The notes: generated by a model not told the origin, from the letters alone. A DNA stretch of 64,000 bases from Bacteroidota bacterium (GCA_008933805.1 WBUH01000001.1:248001-312000), one strand, 5' to 3'. Shown: positions 1 to 9,823, counted from the stretch's first letter. Program-made: numbers and translations.

Positions 1-239
1 CCTCCCATAAACCCGCTAAACCATTGACCAATGAAGTAATAATCCTCGCCTTCAATAAAATCAGCGCCGCTATCATTTATAAACATGAAATTATTCTTGT
101 CTGCAAACTTTTCCAAATCATCCACCCAAAAAATACTATCCGGGGTTGCTATATTAATAATACTGTCTGTGGTTTGTGTTTGGCAAATAGCAGGGTAGCA
201 GCACAAAGCTAGTAAGGCAACAATAAGGTTTTTTATCAT
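1..239 (-). CDS. secreted protein paralogous to the next gene, 3' part missing
   Basis: The frame opens with ATG at 239 and stays open to the window edge, giving 79 codons. It begins MIKNLIVALLALCCYPAICQ, a plain signal peptide with a likely cut after ICQ. Residues around DDLEKFAD and EGEDYYFIGQW resemble ENLEKFVY and VGEDFYILGEF in the neighbouring 269-1117 protein, so the two are tandem paralogues. The start lies 29 bases beyond the neighbour's stop, on the same strand, which suggests co-transcription. I do not recognise the family. The function is unknown; export to the periplasm or envelope is inferred from the signal peptide. Confidence 0.75.
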   Translation of the reverse strand, partial: MIKNLIVALLALCCYPAICQTQTTDSIINIATPDSIFWVDDLEKFADKNNFMFINDSGADFIEGEDYYFIGQWFSGFMG

Positions 240-268
240 TGAGGGTTTTAATTAAAGGGGAAATTATA

Positions 269-1117
269 TTAATGTTTAAGATGTTTTACCCATTTTTTTT
301 CGTTGGGGTAGTATTGGTAGTAGAAATCGGGGCGCTTTTGCGCTGTTACAAAGGCTTCTTTTTCTTGACTACATTCTTTACTCGCGCTTGATAGTTTGTA
401 AAACTCAATACCCTTTGGAGTAAAAGAGTAATTATAGTTATACCATTGTGATTCGTATTCGGGGTTTTCGTCCGTTTCAAGTGTTTTTATATCCTTTATG
501 CGCTCTGCATACCAACTGAATGTTTTGTGAAAAACAACCGTGTTTTCTGTTAGGTTGATAAGCAGAAGTGTTTTGTGGTATTCATTAAATGACCCCGGAT
601 TAAGACTTGCCATCGACCAACGAGTTTCATAACAACCCTCTAAGTGTAGCAGTTTTTTACCATTAATCTCAACAAAACCTCTGTTAAACACATACGAAAA
701 CTCGGGAAGTGTTGCAGGTAGTTTCCATACTCTGTAGCTACTATTATCTTTTATCCCTACAACAGGGTTGGTGTAAGCTATTGCATAGTAGTAACGGTTG
801 AATTCGCCTAGGATATAAAAATCTTCTCCAACAAATAAATTATCATTTTCATCTAATTGTTCGGTAAGAGGTCTAAGCCTTGATTCGTAAACAAATTTTT
901 CGAGGTTTTCTATAAATTCAATGTTATCAGCTTTTTTCTCTGTAATAATGGAATCATTTATTGGTTTCAAAAAATAATCCTCTTCTTCAGTTTTTGAAAT
1001 CTCTTCACTGTTTACATTATTAACCTTAGATTCAGGTTGTTTGCTAGTGCTTTCTGTTGTGGGTGCTTTACAGGCAAAAACAAAAAGCAGGGCAATAAAG
1101 CATAAACCATTTTTCAT
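269..1117 (-). CDS. putative lipoprotein, unknown function
   Basis: This 282-residue protein starts MKNGLCFIALLFVFACKAP. The hydrophobic run followed by FAC at residues 14-16 looks like a lipobox, so the mature protein would be lipid-anchored at Cys16. After a low-complexity Ser/Thr/Glu-rich linker (residues 20-60) the body is rich in aromatic residues and predicted beta strands, including LFVGEDFYILGEF and RYYYAIAYTNPVVG. No catalytic motif was seen. It is the upstream member of a tandem pair with the gene at 1-239 and is separated from the T9SS gene upstream of it by a hairpin at 1133-1157. The family is not recognised. Confidence 0.8.
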   Translation of the reverse strand: MKNGLCFIALLFVFACKAPTTESTSKQPESKVNNVNSEEISKTEEEDYFLKPINDSIITEKKADNIEFIENLEKFVYESRLRPLTEQLDENDNLFVGEDFYILGEFNRYYYAIAYTNPVVGIKDNSSYRVWKLPATLPEFSYVFNRGFVEINGKKLLHLEGCYETRWSMASLNPGSFNEYHKTLLLINLTENTVVFHKTFSWYAERIKDIKTLETDENPEYESQWYNYNYSFTPKGIEFYKLSSASKECSQEKEAFVTAQKRPDFYYQYYPNEKKWVKHLKH

Positions 1118-1132
1118 GCCCTAAAATAAATA

Positions 1133-1157
1133 AAAAAGGGGCATAAAGCCCCTTTTT
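1133..1157 (-). terminator. intrinsic terminator of the 1183-3012 gene
   Basis: A GGGGC stem (1138-1142), loop ATAAA and GCCCC (1148-1152) is flanked by A5 and T5 runs. It lies 26 bases past the stop codon of the minus-strand gene. The symmetrical A/T flanks would let it work on either strand. Confidence 0.75.
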
Positions 1158-1182
1158 AGTACGGTCATCCTAGTAATTGAGT

Positions 1183-3012
1183 TTATTTAACCACAAGGTT
1201 AAGGGTTTGTGTACCCTCAATGGTTTTAACAGTTACACTGTATATGCCTTGAGCCATGTTGGTTTTTGATATTTCAATGGGCAGTTGGTTAATGCCTTTG
1301 CTCACATTGAATTTACCCGTAAAATGTTGTTTACCCAACATATCATAAACGGTAACCTCAGCTTCACCGCTTACTTCGGTAGATATGCTAAGCGTTACGT
1401 CTTTAGCCGTACCGTTAGCAGGGTTAGGAATTAGCACCGCGGTTTGTTCAAAACCTTGTTTGCCGCCTTCTTGGTCACCGTTGTTAGGGTTAGCCACTTT
1501 ATTGTTGTTTCCTCCAAAAATTACAGGTGCAAAACACAGGGTCAAATCTTGCACAGGTAGTTCAAGAGTTGTTAGGTTACCTGTTACAAAGTTATTAACC
1601 GAGAAGAAGGGGCTGTGAGGCATGGTTGGATTTGCGGGTAATTGAAATGGATTGCTGAAAAACTCATTACATCCGGAAACACCATTGTAGTAAGCTTTTA
1701 TTAAATACATATCAGGCAAGTTACCAACTACCGGAGGACCACCCCAAGTACCAAAAATGCTTAAACCGGCCGGAGCAGGCATTGGAGGAGGGGCACAAGG
1801 AGGTCCCATGTTTAATATTTCTATCGAGCGGCCCATATCATTACCGGGACTACCGTATAAAAACTCACCGCCGGCAACACCGTTACCAAATTGGTCAAAT
1901 TTCACCACCATCACGTCAAAAGCTCCCATAGGGCCATTATCAGTGTGTCCTACTGCGTAGTATTCATACTGGCAGGCAGTATTTAAACGTTCAACCACCT
2001 CATAGCACTCGTTAAATGAGCCGGGAGCAAGGCTAAAATCAAAGCTGTTTACATACATGGTTGCCACAACAGGGTCCATGCGTAAAATGTAAAAGTCCAT
2101 ACTACCGTTTACCATAGTTCCGCCACCTAAGATGAAGCCCGGAGGGAAAGGACCGCCTATTGCTGCATTGATACTGCTAAAATGGTCGTGAGTGTTAGGT
2201 GTGCCGCTTAGGATTACAGGATGTGGTGCGGGGAGACCTGTACCGGCATCGATGTGTAAAATAAGACCGTCGTCTTGCCAAATACCGCTCCATGCTGAGT
2301 TAACCATACCGGCAACCGCAATGCTAGGAGGGCCAAATGGTGAGGCAGGGTTTTCAGCCACATCTTTACCCCAAGCGTTTCCGTTGGCCGGAGGCAAAAT
2401 ATTGTAGATGTGAGACCATACTAAGCCACCGCCAACTTCATTTATACGCATTGCAAACACACTAAACAGACCAGTGTTATCAACTACTGTACCTGTAACA
2501 AACACATCACCAAAGCCTGAAATAACTGAACGTTCAACACCGCCCACTTCAATCACACTGTACATTGTTGCTACAGCAGGAGGGTAATCATAAACGGCAA
2601 TAGGTACACCAAATGGATCGAGGTGAATGTAGAACACACCTGAGATACCTGTGTTGCAGGGGTCGTGGTACATTCCTATTACACCAAATCCCCCACCTGT
2701 TGCAAGCTCAAATACTTGTGGGCCGCGAACGTGCAGTGGGTTGCCGTTATTGTCAAGCAGCATCAAGTCTTTCTCAAAAAAGGGAGCACCGGGTATGTTT
2801 CCGGCCATATCCGTATAGGCTACGGGAATGGTAGATAGGCCGCCGCATGTTTTTGCAAACGACGCCATGAAATGTCCGGCGGGCTGAATGTTAATGTTAA
2901 CACCCGATGAAAGATTATCTACATCAGAAGTGCCATAGATGTGTTGAAAATACTGGGCTTTTGATACAAAAGCTACCAGCATAAACGCAAGCAAATAAAT
3001 CGTTTTTTTCAT
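1183..3012 (-). CDS. T9SS type A sorted protein, array member 1
   Basis: This 609-residue protein belongs to a six-member tandem family. All members share a signal peptide ending KAQ followed by YFQHxYG, a long middle of beta-rich repeats, a Cys pair (here SGCNEFF and TLCFAP) about 45 residues apart, and a C-terminal Por-secretion type A sorting domain of about 80 residues. The signal peptide here is MKKTIYLLAFMLVAFVSKAQ and the tail holds IPNPANG, VYDMLGKQ and MAQGIYSVTVKT. The type A tail implies export across the outer membrane by the type IX system. The repeats resemble SBBP-like propeller strands, for example EYYAVGHTDNG and VMVVKFDQFGN, so a beta-propeller is inferred. It is the most divergent member: it lacks the linker MAPxEPKGDKEA found in the other five and has a Pro-rich insert near residues 400-420. 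Confidence 0.9.
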   Translation of the reverse strand: MKKTIYLLAFMLVAFVSKAQYFQHIYGTSDVDNLSSGVNINIQPAGHFMASFAKTCGGLSTIPVAYTDMAGNIPGAPFFEKDLMLLDNNGNPLHVRGPQVFELATGGGFGVIGMYHDPCNTGISGVFYIHLDPFGVPIAVYDYPPAVATMYSVIEVGGVERSVISGFGDVFVTGTVVDNTGLFSVFAMRINEVGGGLVWSHIYNILPPANGNAWGKDVAENPASPFGPPSIAVAGMVNSAWSGIWQDDGLILHIDAGTGLPAPHPVILSGTPNTHDHFSSINAAIGGPFPPGFILGGGTMVNGSMDFYILRMDPVVATMYVNSFDFSLAPGSFNECYEVVERLNTACQYEYYAVGHTDNGPMGAFDVMVVKFDQFGNGVAGGEFLYGSPGNDMGRSIEILNMGPPCAPPPMPAPAGLSIFGTWGGPPVVGNLPDMYLIKAYYNGVSGCNEFFSNPFQLPANPTMPHSPFFSVNNFVTGNLTTLELPVQDLTLCFAPVIFGGNNNKVANPNNGDQEGGKQGFEQTAVLIPNPANGTAKDVTLSISTEVSGEAEVTVYDMLGKQHFTGKFNVSKGINQLPIEISKTNMAQGIYSVTVKTIEGTQTLNLVVK

Positions 3013-3206
3013 GATAGGTTTTAATTGGTTTGATTGATAGAATAGTATTGTTTTTGGGAGACCGTTTTTCCTTTTTTTTAATAGTAGTCGTGCATAGCAT
3101 TTTTAGGTAATGCATTCATAGGCAGTGCTTTTGTAATGATAGATTATACAAAGTTTAGACTATTTTTTTAGAAAATGCAATAAATAATATCAGAATAAAA
3201 CAAAAA

Positions 3207-3231
3207 TCCCCGTTGACACAGTCAACGGGGA
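3207..3231 (-). terminator. intrinsic terminator of the metalloprotease gene
   Basis: Perfect 11-bp stem TCCCCGTTGAC / GTCAACGGGGA with loop ACA, followed on the minus strand by a T5 run. It lies 40 bases past the stop at 3271. Confidence 0.9.
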
Positions 3232-3270
3232 TAGAAAAACAAATAACGGTTGATATACCGGTTATTAGGC

Positions 3271-6200
3271 TTATTGTTTAGCCTCTATCATTAGTTTTTG
3301 CTTAAATGCAGAATTATCGCCGTGAATTATTTCAATAAAATAAACACCTTCGGGTAAATCAGGCAATCTTAGCTGCATTTTCTTATGAGCGTTACCGCTA
3401 TACAGTTTTGCCACTTCTTGCCCAAGCAAGTTGTGCAGACGTACATCTATGTATGTACCGCTTGGTATTTCCCTGTCAAGCTCCAATACTACAGCATCGG
3501 TAGCAGGGTTGGGATATACCCTTGTACCCTCAAACATATTACCCGATTGGTTGGGGTTAGCTTGGCTATACGAAGGGTTACCGGCCATATCATGGCAAGT
3601 AGGCGGGTTGTTGATGGTGAATGGGGTTTCAAGATTAATAGTTGTGCCAGCAAGCATCTGAATATCAGATGGGTTAGGTGAAACCGGTGCGGTGTTGGTA
3701 ATAGGTACATGGATAAACGTAGTTGCGCACGAGAACTCACCACATTGTACACCTAAACCTGCACTAGGTGTAAGCACCTTCATGTTAAGTTGCCCGTTGA
3801 TAAACTTAGGAGCACTGATGGCATAGAAGTTTTTACCCAAGGCGGCAAATTTTGGCGGATAATCAATCAACGATTGAGGTCCACCCAAATCATGGTACGA
3901 ATTAACAGAAGGTACTGCTCCGGTTCCGGTACTGGTCATATAGATTTTGCTGGTACCTGTTGTGGGTGGGTTTGAGCTAAGGTCAACCATTACCATGTTC
4001 ACTTGTATGTTGTTAGGTGCAGGTGTGTGTGGCAATGGTATACAGGTTGAATATTGGCCTTGTATTAAAGTGCCCACGGTAATGCTGTTGCCACCTGTTA
4101 CAATGGCCTGTGATGCCCAATGCTCCATGTTGTTCCAATATAATGAGCGGCTTCCTATTGGGTTAAAATTATCATCAACAGGTTGTATCCACCACAATTT
4201 AAACTCTCTGGGTATCATTTGATGCCAAGTGGGCATAGCGGCAGGGTTTAAATCAACCTTAGCAGAGTTACCCAAAATGTAGTTTCCGTTATCTACCTGT
4301 ATCAAATCAACCCCATAATCAGATGGGCCATCATAGTTATCACTGCTGTTGTTCTCAATAAAGCTGTTATCTGCAAGTACAGCACCTGTGTACGGGTCAA
4401 CAACAAGGTTCATGGCTGCGCTTCTGGGAGGAGGTAATACCGGACCACCTGCAGCTATAGGGGCAATACCGTTGGTACTGCCTGTAATCCAAAGGGTATT
4501 ACTGCTTTTTACAACAGCCATGCGGGTAGCCATGTCATAATCATAGCCAAGGGGTGAACCCGGCCCAGACCATCCCCAGTTGTAGCCGTATGAGTTTAGA
4601 CGCACCATGTGGTTGGGTCTGTTGATGTCGATATCCATTAAGAAGGCTTGTTTAGGAGTGGTGTAATCAAGGGTAGCTCCCCATGTTTGATAACCGCAAA
4701 TAAACAAACGACGGTCATTGCCTCCATCAGTCCAAACTGTAGCATTCATTGGGTAGGTGGTTAACCCGGCCATGTCTCTGTACTCGCGTTGGTCTAACAG
4801 GTTACCTACGTTGTTCACACAAAGTATTTTAATACCTCCGTTGGCTTGGCATACAATGTACCAGCGGGTTACTTTAAAATTATCGGTAAATCCTTGTATA
4901 TCCACCACCCGCTCATCGGTGCTGGTTGATGGGTATTCTTTTGATATGATTACATCGCCGTTGTTGTTTAACAGCAAGAAGTGGATAGTATTGGCACCGC
5001 CTCCCGTACTTCGGAAAATGGTACCCGCCATTACGCTATAGTTATTGGTGCCGGGAACAATTTTGGTAGTGTAGTGCTTAACATCCTCAATCATTTCAAA
5101 AGTTCTAACACCACCACCACCACCACCGGGGCAAGGTTCCACGGGAATAAATATCCCTGTAGTGTCGCTGCAACCGTTTGAGTCAATACCGATAACGTGG
5201 TATTTATAGCCAATTCCGGGAGGGGTAACAAACACTGAGTCGCAAGGACCACTACAAGGTATAATTGCTCCTATTGAATCTCTGTGAACGGTGTCAGTTG
5301 AATCCGGAACACTATACCAAGCGTATGTTTGAGCTCCTTCGCATTTTAGAGAAAACTCTGTACCAGTGCAATATATGGGAGGTGCTGAAGGTGAAAAGCT
5401 AAGCGTTAGTGTTGGTTGTGGAGAAGGTGAAACTTTTATTTGGCTGTATAGTTTCACTTTGCAGCCGTTTATACCCGTAAACTCATATTCAATAATGTAT
5501 ATGCCGTTTGATGGGGCAGTAAATGAATACACACCGCCACTGTATGAAACCCCTGTTCCGGTAAATGTACCAATGGCGTGGTTAGCGGGGAAGACATATT
5601 TAGACAAATCGGGGATGGTAGTAGCACCACCGCATAAACCTTGTGGAGCTTTAAAAACAGCTGTGTTGTTGGTAGGCAATAGTGTTAAATCGTCGATAAA
5701 CACATACGAGTCACCGGTAGCACCGTCTTGTCCCATATTACCCACCATAAAGTTTTCAAGCATAAAAGGTACATCGGTGTATGAGAAATCAAGTGTGTAA
5801 TAGTGCCATTCACCATCATCAGGAACAGTAACTTCTGTTAAATAATAACCTGTTGACATATAGGAGCCTGAAGGTAAAGGTGCTAATAATCCTGTTTCCC
5901 CTCTGAAAACCACTGTGTTTTTGCCCGATAATGCACCACCCGAACCTGTTGAATTGGCTGATTTAGCCCAGAAGGTAACGGTATAATTTACATCAGGCAT
6001 CAATGGTGTGGCAAGTTTAGTTTGTTCTACTTCTTCAACTCCGCCACTATAATGACCTAACCCCAAAAAGGCATCGTTTGTAAACCAACTGCTGTTCCAA
6101 GTATCGGTTGCAGGGGTACTCATTGCTATACCTGTGGGTACAGTAACATCTATGTTAATAGAAGGTGTGCAACCGCGTACAAAGTAATCGGGACTTTCAA

Positions 6201-7890
6201 TCAGCGGTTCCCAGCAATCAATCACGGCATTATCGGGTGAATTGACTTCACCACAGTTAGTTCCGCTTTCAAATCCGCTGTTCATCAACATATCACAAGT
6301 GTTTGCCAAGCAACTGCCATTGTATATGTACATATGCAAGTAAGTAATATCGCCCCTGTTTCCTGTGCTTGAGTTGTAGGGTATATAACGCAATAAAACG
6401 GCACCAGTGCTGGTACCTGCAGTAAATGCTATTGAGGTAGAGGCGTTACCGCTGGTTCCTGTTACACTACCCATACCATTAATTACTTCAAGACATTCGT
6501 AGGAGTCTGCGTTATAGTCGTTGTTAAGCAAGTCACTACCGTTAATGTTTATAACATTGGTAGGGGTTGTAGTCCACGCATATATGCCAATTCCGGTAAG
6601 TCCATCGTTAACACCTGCCACGTCAAGGCCGGCGCAAGCACTGCCCCCGTAGTTGTAGTTGTTGTTAACGTTAAGCATATTTCCGTATGTGGTATTCACT
6701 TTATAACCTATGTCGCACATTACACTGCGCTCTTCGGGTTTCAAATACCGCTTCATATACAATGAACCTGTACCCTGCGCATTCGACATGTTGTAATACT
6801 CATTATTACCGTAGGGTATGGGGTTATAGCATTCGTCTTCAAAGTGACACAAGCTCGACCCCGGTTCATAATGGTTGGGTGTGTATACAATTTGGTTTAC
6901 CGAACCGCCATAAATATTGGCCAACAAACAATCGGTATAATCCGATACATGGGGATTACCCAAAGGATTGGGTGCAACAGTTTGCGAGGGGTCCCAAATT
7001 GAGGGGTTGAACTGGTGCTCATATAAGCTGCATGGCGAAAGAGTTACAATAAGCGGGGCACTGCTAAAATCCATCAAGTTAAGGTCGTACCTTGTGTAAT
7101 AAGGGAAGTTTGAGCCCAGCACCGAACCACCATTAGGTCCAATCATTGATGTGAAGCCTAACGCGTGGGTAGCTTCGTGCAACGCCACGCTATACAAATC
7201 GAATTTACCTGATGCAGTAGTGGTGGCTAAATCTGTATGCCATATTACAGTGGGTGAATCAACAAAGTTAAAGCCCATCATAGCGTGGTAAAAATTACCT
7301 GCACCGGGCATAGCACCCGCAGTAACTAATGGTGACGCCACGTTGGTATACGCATCAACACCTGAGTTGATGGTTTTCCATACTTGTCCGTCGATAATAC
7401 CGCCCACGTTGGGGGTAACGGTTGGTACTACGTAAAACGATGTGGCTCCGCCCAATACACCTGAGTTTATGGGATAGGTAACAATGTTGCCAATGTTGCG
7501 TATCCATATATTTACTTTTACCGATGGATTTGCAGGAGTAATAAATGCAGATATATCGGTAAATACTTGGCACAATACATTGCGCCTTGCCACATGTGCC
7601 GGCATATTGGTTTCACAGCCGCTGCCTTCTTCAAAATACAGGTCGAAGTAACCTGCACTGCAAAGCAAGTATGACGGAATAACCAAATTTTCGGCAATAG
7701 AGTTACCGTTGCCCTTTTTGGGTTGCGGTTTTTTAATCATCAAATCTTCCAACTTGTGTTGTTTGCCAAAACGGTCAAACACAAGATCGAATTCTCCGTT
7801 GGGTGTTATTTTACCCGGCGGACTTTTTTGCGCCATGAGCAGGGAGCCCATAGTCATTAGAAGTAAAAATAGTGATAGGATTTTTTTCAT
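3271..7890 (-). CDS. T9SS metzincin-like metalloprotease, 1539 residues
   Basis: I start at the ATG at 7890, where a clear signal peptide begins (MKKILSLFLLLMTMGSLLMA); an upstream in-frame TTG would add 18 unlikely residues. Near residues 238-246 is HEATHALGF, matching the zinc motif HExxHxxGF of metzincins, with a possible third ligand at H349 (LCHFEDE) and a Met-turn-like SVMCDIGY around M391. The layout resembles leishmanolysin-type peptidases. Downstream come a jelly-roll-like domain (about 550-760), an Ig-like module with CTGTEFSLKC, a hexaglycine linker, a long beta-repeat region, and a type A sorting domain with VYPNPATD and GVYFIEI. It is exported and possibly cell-surface bound. It lies within the cargo array and could process neighbouring products; that is only an inference. 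Confidence 0.85.
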   Translation of the reverse strand: MKKILSLFLLLMTMGSLLMAQKSPPGKITPNGEFDLVFDRFGKQHKLEDLMIKKPQPKKGNGNSIAENLVIPSYLLCSAGYFDLYFEEGSGCETNMPAHVARRNVLCQVFTDISAFITPANPSVKVNIWIRNIGNIVTYPINSGVLGGATSFYVVPTVTPNVGGIIDGQVWKTINSGVDAYTNVASPLVTAGAMPGAGNFYHAMMGFNFVDSPTVIWHTDLATTTASGKFDLYSVALHEATHALGFTSMIGPNGGSVLGSNFPYYTRYDLNLMDFSSAPLIVTLSPCSLYEHQFNPSIWDPSQTVAPNPLGNPHVSDYTDCLLANIYGGSVNQIVYTPNHYEPGSSLCHFEDECYNPIPYGNNEYYNMSNAQGTGSLYMKRYLKPEERSVMCDIGYKVNTTYGNMLNVNNNYNYGGSACAGLDVAGVNDGLTGIGIYAWTTTPTNVININGSDLLNNDYNADSYECLEVINGMGSVTGTSGNASTSIAFTAGTSTGAVLLRYIPYNSSTGNRGDITYLHMYIYNGSCLANTCDMLMNSGFESGTNCGEVNSPDNAVIDCWEPLIESPDYFVRGCTPSINIDVTVPTGIAMSTPATDTWNSSWFTNDAFLGLGHYSGGVEEVEQTKLATPLMPDVNYTVTFWAKSANSTGSGGALSGKNTVVFRGETGLLAPLPSGSYMSTGYYLTEVTVPDDGEWHYYTLDFSYTDVPFMLENFMVGNMGQDGATGDSYVFIDDLTLLPTNNTAVFKAPQGLCGGATTIPDLSKYVFPANHAIGTFTGTGVSYSGGVYSFTAPSNGIYIIEYEFTGINGCKVKLYSQIKVSPSPQPTLTLSFSPSAPPIYCTGTEFSLKCEGAQTYAWYSVPDSTDTVHRDSIGAIIPCSGPCDSVFVTPPGIGYKYHVIGIDSNGCSDTTGIFIPVEPCPGGGGGGVRTFEMIEDVKHYTTKIVPGTNNYSVMAGTIFRSTGGGANTIHFLLLNNNGDVIISKEYPSTSTDERVVDIQGFTDNFKVTRWYIVCQANGGIKILCVNNVGNLLDQREYRDMAGLTTYPMNATVWTDGGNDRRLFICGYQTWGATLDYTTPKQAFLMDIDINRPNHMVRLNSYGYNWGWSGPGSPLGYDYDMATRMAVVKSSNTLWITGSTNGIAPIAAGGPVLPPPRSAAMNLVVDPYTGAVLADNSFIENNSSDNYDGPSDYGVDLIQVDNGNYILGNSAKVDLNPAAMPTWHQMIPREFKLWWIQPVDDNFNPIGSRSLYWNNMEHWASQAIVTGGNSITVGTLIQGQYSTCIPLPHTPAPNNIQVNMVMVDLSSNPPTTGTSKIYMTSTGTGAVPSVNSYHDLGGPQSLIDYPPKFAALGKNFYAISAPKFINGQLNMKVLTPSAGLGVQCGEFSCATTFIHVPITNTAPVSPNPSDIQMLAGTTINLETPFTINNPPTCHDMAGNPSYSQANPNQSGNMFEGTRVYPNPATDAVVLELDREIPSGTYIDVRLHNLLGQEVAKLYSGNAHKKMQLRLPDLPEGVYFIEIIHGDNSAFKQKLMIEAKQ
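5109..5129 (+). repeat. short ACC/GGT trinucleotide run
   Basis: Six or so tandem ACC units encode the hexaglycine linker between the Ig-like module and the beta-repeat region of the metalloprotease. Slippage would change linker length in whole residues and would not shift the frame. Confidence 0.6.
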
Positions 7891-7938
7891 ATGTTGTGAT
7901 AGATTAAGGTTAAGTGCAAATGAGTTTGGTTGTAATAA

Positions 7939-7966
7939 CCGCAAGGAGCTGATAGGCTCCCTGCGG
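7939..7966 (-). terminator. hairpin after array member 2
   Basis: An 11-bp stem (CCGCAAGGAGC / GCTCCCTGCGG) with one mismatched or wobble position and a 6-base loop lies just past the stop at 7985. No good T-run follows on the minus strand, so it may protect the 3' end or terminate only partly. The next gene starts only 49 bases downstream. Confidence 0.55.
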
Positions 7967-7984
7967 TACTTGTGCAGCCTTCGA

Positions 7985-9823
7985 TTATTTTACTACCAGT
8001 AAAATATTTTGGTTGATGGTGGTACCCGTAATTTTTACAGTGTACATACCCGCACTCATATTAGCAGTGCTTAAGTCAACAGGAAGATGGTTTTTGCCTT
8101 TAGTAAGGGTATAGTTACCGACAGCGTATTGTTTGCCCAGCATATCAAATACCTCTACTTGAACTGTAGCAGGGCCGTTGCTTTCTACCTCAACAAGGGC
8201 CAATTGGCTGCCTTGTGCCATTGGGTTGGGGCTAACTACAGCCTCTTTATCTCCTTTGGGTGCAACAGGGGCTACGCGTGCATTAGAGCCGTCGGCATTT
8301 TGTGTGGTATAGCAAATTTGATTGTCTTGCAGGTTTTGATAATAATCAACCAAAAATGGAAAATCATAGAATGAGTTGGGCCAATACTCGCCTGTCCAAG
8401 CAGTGGTGCGTGTAGCTGAACCGGAGATTTGTACAGCATCCCTCATGTCGTATTGGCAAGCACTAACACCGTTAAAGTAGGCCTTTACAAGCATGTGGTC
8501 AAATCCACCCAAAGAGTATGGTGAAATGTATGAGGTGTATCCGTAAATAGCTATTCCATCATTATCAGTACCGTAGCCATTTAGTTGGTCAATGCGCATT
8601 GCTCTGTCTAAATCAACTTCGCCGTATGTAAACTGGCCGCCTGTCACTGCATTTCCGTTATCGTCGGTTTTTATCACCAGCATATCATCAAACCCAAAAA
8701 AGCCTTGGTCGGTATAACCTGCTAAATAGTATTCATAATTGCTGCTGCTGTTCATTCGCTCAATAAGGTCCATCGCGTAATCGTTGCCAACATTACCAGC
8801 GGGGTGGTTATAATCGTATAGCTCGTCCCAAACAATAGCTCCACTGTAATCAAGCGCCATAAACCAAGCATCAATACCACTACCGTTTATATCGCTGAAA
8901 CCCGCAATGGCAAAGCCGTTACCGTTTGCGTCAATGTTTGTGTTGTCGGCCTGAATGATAGATGTAAAAACATCCCTTGAGCCGGCTGTGCCGTAAAAAT
9001 CAACTTGTTGTGTGGGTACACCCGTATTACTGTTTAGACGCAAGAAAAAGGCATCGGGTAGAGAAGCGGCAGTAGTTTTATCAATGTGTTCACCAACTAC
9101 CATTACCTCATGACAGCTACATGTTGAGTTGTAGTTTGAGCTTTCAACAATGTCGTGCGACATATCAGAATCGGTGTTGTAGTTGTTTGTCATGTCATAG
9201 GTTGCGCCCCAAAGCAATGTTCCGTTTTGGTCGATTTTAATAACAAAAACACGATTGTTTCCGGTTCCTGCTACGGTTAGATAACCTGTTATGTACAAGT
9301 CGCCGGGATTTGATACCGATTCCACAATCTCTTGAACACTAACATTGGTGTGAGTAACACCCCAAAGGTTTTGAAAATATCCGGCTGAGGTAACAACGTT
9401 TCCCGTTGGGTTAATGTGTGTGTAAAAAATCCCCATTGTTGTAGCCCCGCCGCTTAGGTATGAGCCAGCGACTGCATAACCGTTTCCATTGCTAAATTCA
9501 ACCGTTCTTATGTGGTCGGCACTAAAGAATGCAGGCATTGCAGGCGGATTAGTGATGTCAGTTAGGTAATACTGATAGTTAAAAGTTTGAGGATTACTAA
9601 ACAAACCATCCATATCGGTTCGCTGGACATTGATTGTAAAGTCGCCGGGGAAACTTGAACCACCCGGGCCGATTAGAAAATGGCCTGCATTACCACCTGA
9701 ATATGCGTTGTTACCGTCGGTAAGCATTTCCCAAGTGTTGCCACTGCCATAAAGGTGTTGAAAGTACTGTGCTTTTGCATTAAAGCCAATAAGTACTAGT
9801 GCTAATAGATAGATTTTTTTCAT
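7985..9823 (-). CDS. T9SS type A sorted protein, array member 2
   Basis: This 612-residue member starts MKKIYLLALVLIGFNAKAQ and then YFQHLYGSG. The N-terminal third differs from the QPQGHF type seen in the other members: it has GGNAGHFLIGPGG instead. The Cys pair is present (SACQYDM and QICYTT), and the linker reads RVAPVAPKGDKEAVVSPNPM. The sorting tail contains VFDMLGKQYAVG and MSAGMYTVKITG. Repeated strands such as FVIKIDQNGTLLWGATYD and MLVIKTDDNGNAV suggest a propeller of about seven blades, which is not proven. Its leader (9824-10016) shares two boxes with the leader of the 13769-15532 gene. Confidence 0.9.
   Translation of the reverse strand: MKKIYLLALVLIGFNAKAQYFQHLYGSGNTWEMLTDGNNAYSGGNAGHFLIGPGGSSFPGDFTINVQRTDMDGLFSNPQTFNYQYYLTDITNPPAMPAFFSADHIRTVEFSNGNGYAVAGSYLSGGATTMGIFYTHINPTGNVVTSAGYFQNLWGVTHTNVSVQEIVESVSNPGDLYITGYLTVAGTGNNRVFVIKIDQNGTLLWGATYDMTNNYNTDSDMSHDIVESSNYNSTCSCHEVMVVGEHIDKTTAASLPDAFFLRLNSNTGVPTQQVDFYGTAGSRDVFTSIIQADNTNIDANGNGFAIAGFSDINGSGIDAWFMALDYSGAIVWDELYDYNHPAGNVGNDYAMDLIERMNSSSNYEYYLAGYTDQGFFGFDDMLVIKTDDNGNAVTGGQFTYGEVDLDRAMRIDQLNGYGTDNDGIAIYGYTSYISPYSLGGFDHMLVKAYFNGVSACQYDMRDAVQISGSATRTTAWTGEYWPNSFYDFPFLVDYYQNLQDNQICYTTQNADGSNARVAPVAPKGDKEAVVSPNPMAQGSQLALVEVESNGPATVQVEVFDMLGKQYAVGNYTLTKGKNHLPVDLSTANMSAGMYTVKITGTTINQNILLVVK

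Noticed and set aside
24-212. Open frame on the plus strand at the left edge
   Set aside because: It is a shadow of the minus-strand gene at 1-239, which has a signal peptide and a paralogue next to it.
5366-5800. 144-codon plus-strand open frame inside the metalloprotease gene
   Set aside because: It opposes a coherent 1539-residue coding frame and shows no recognised motif.
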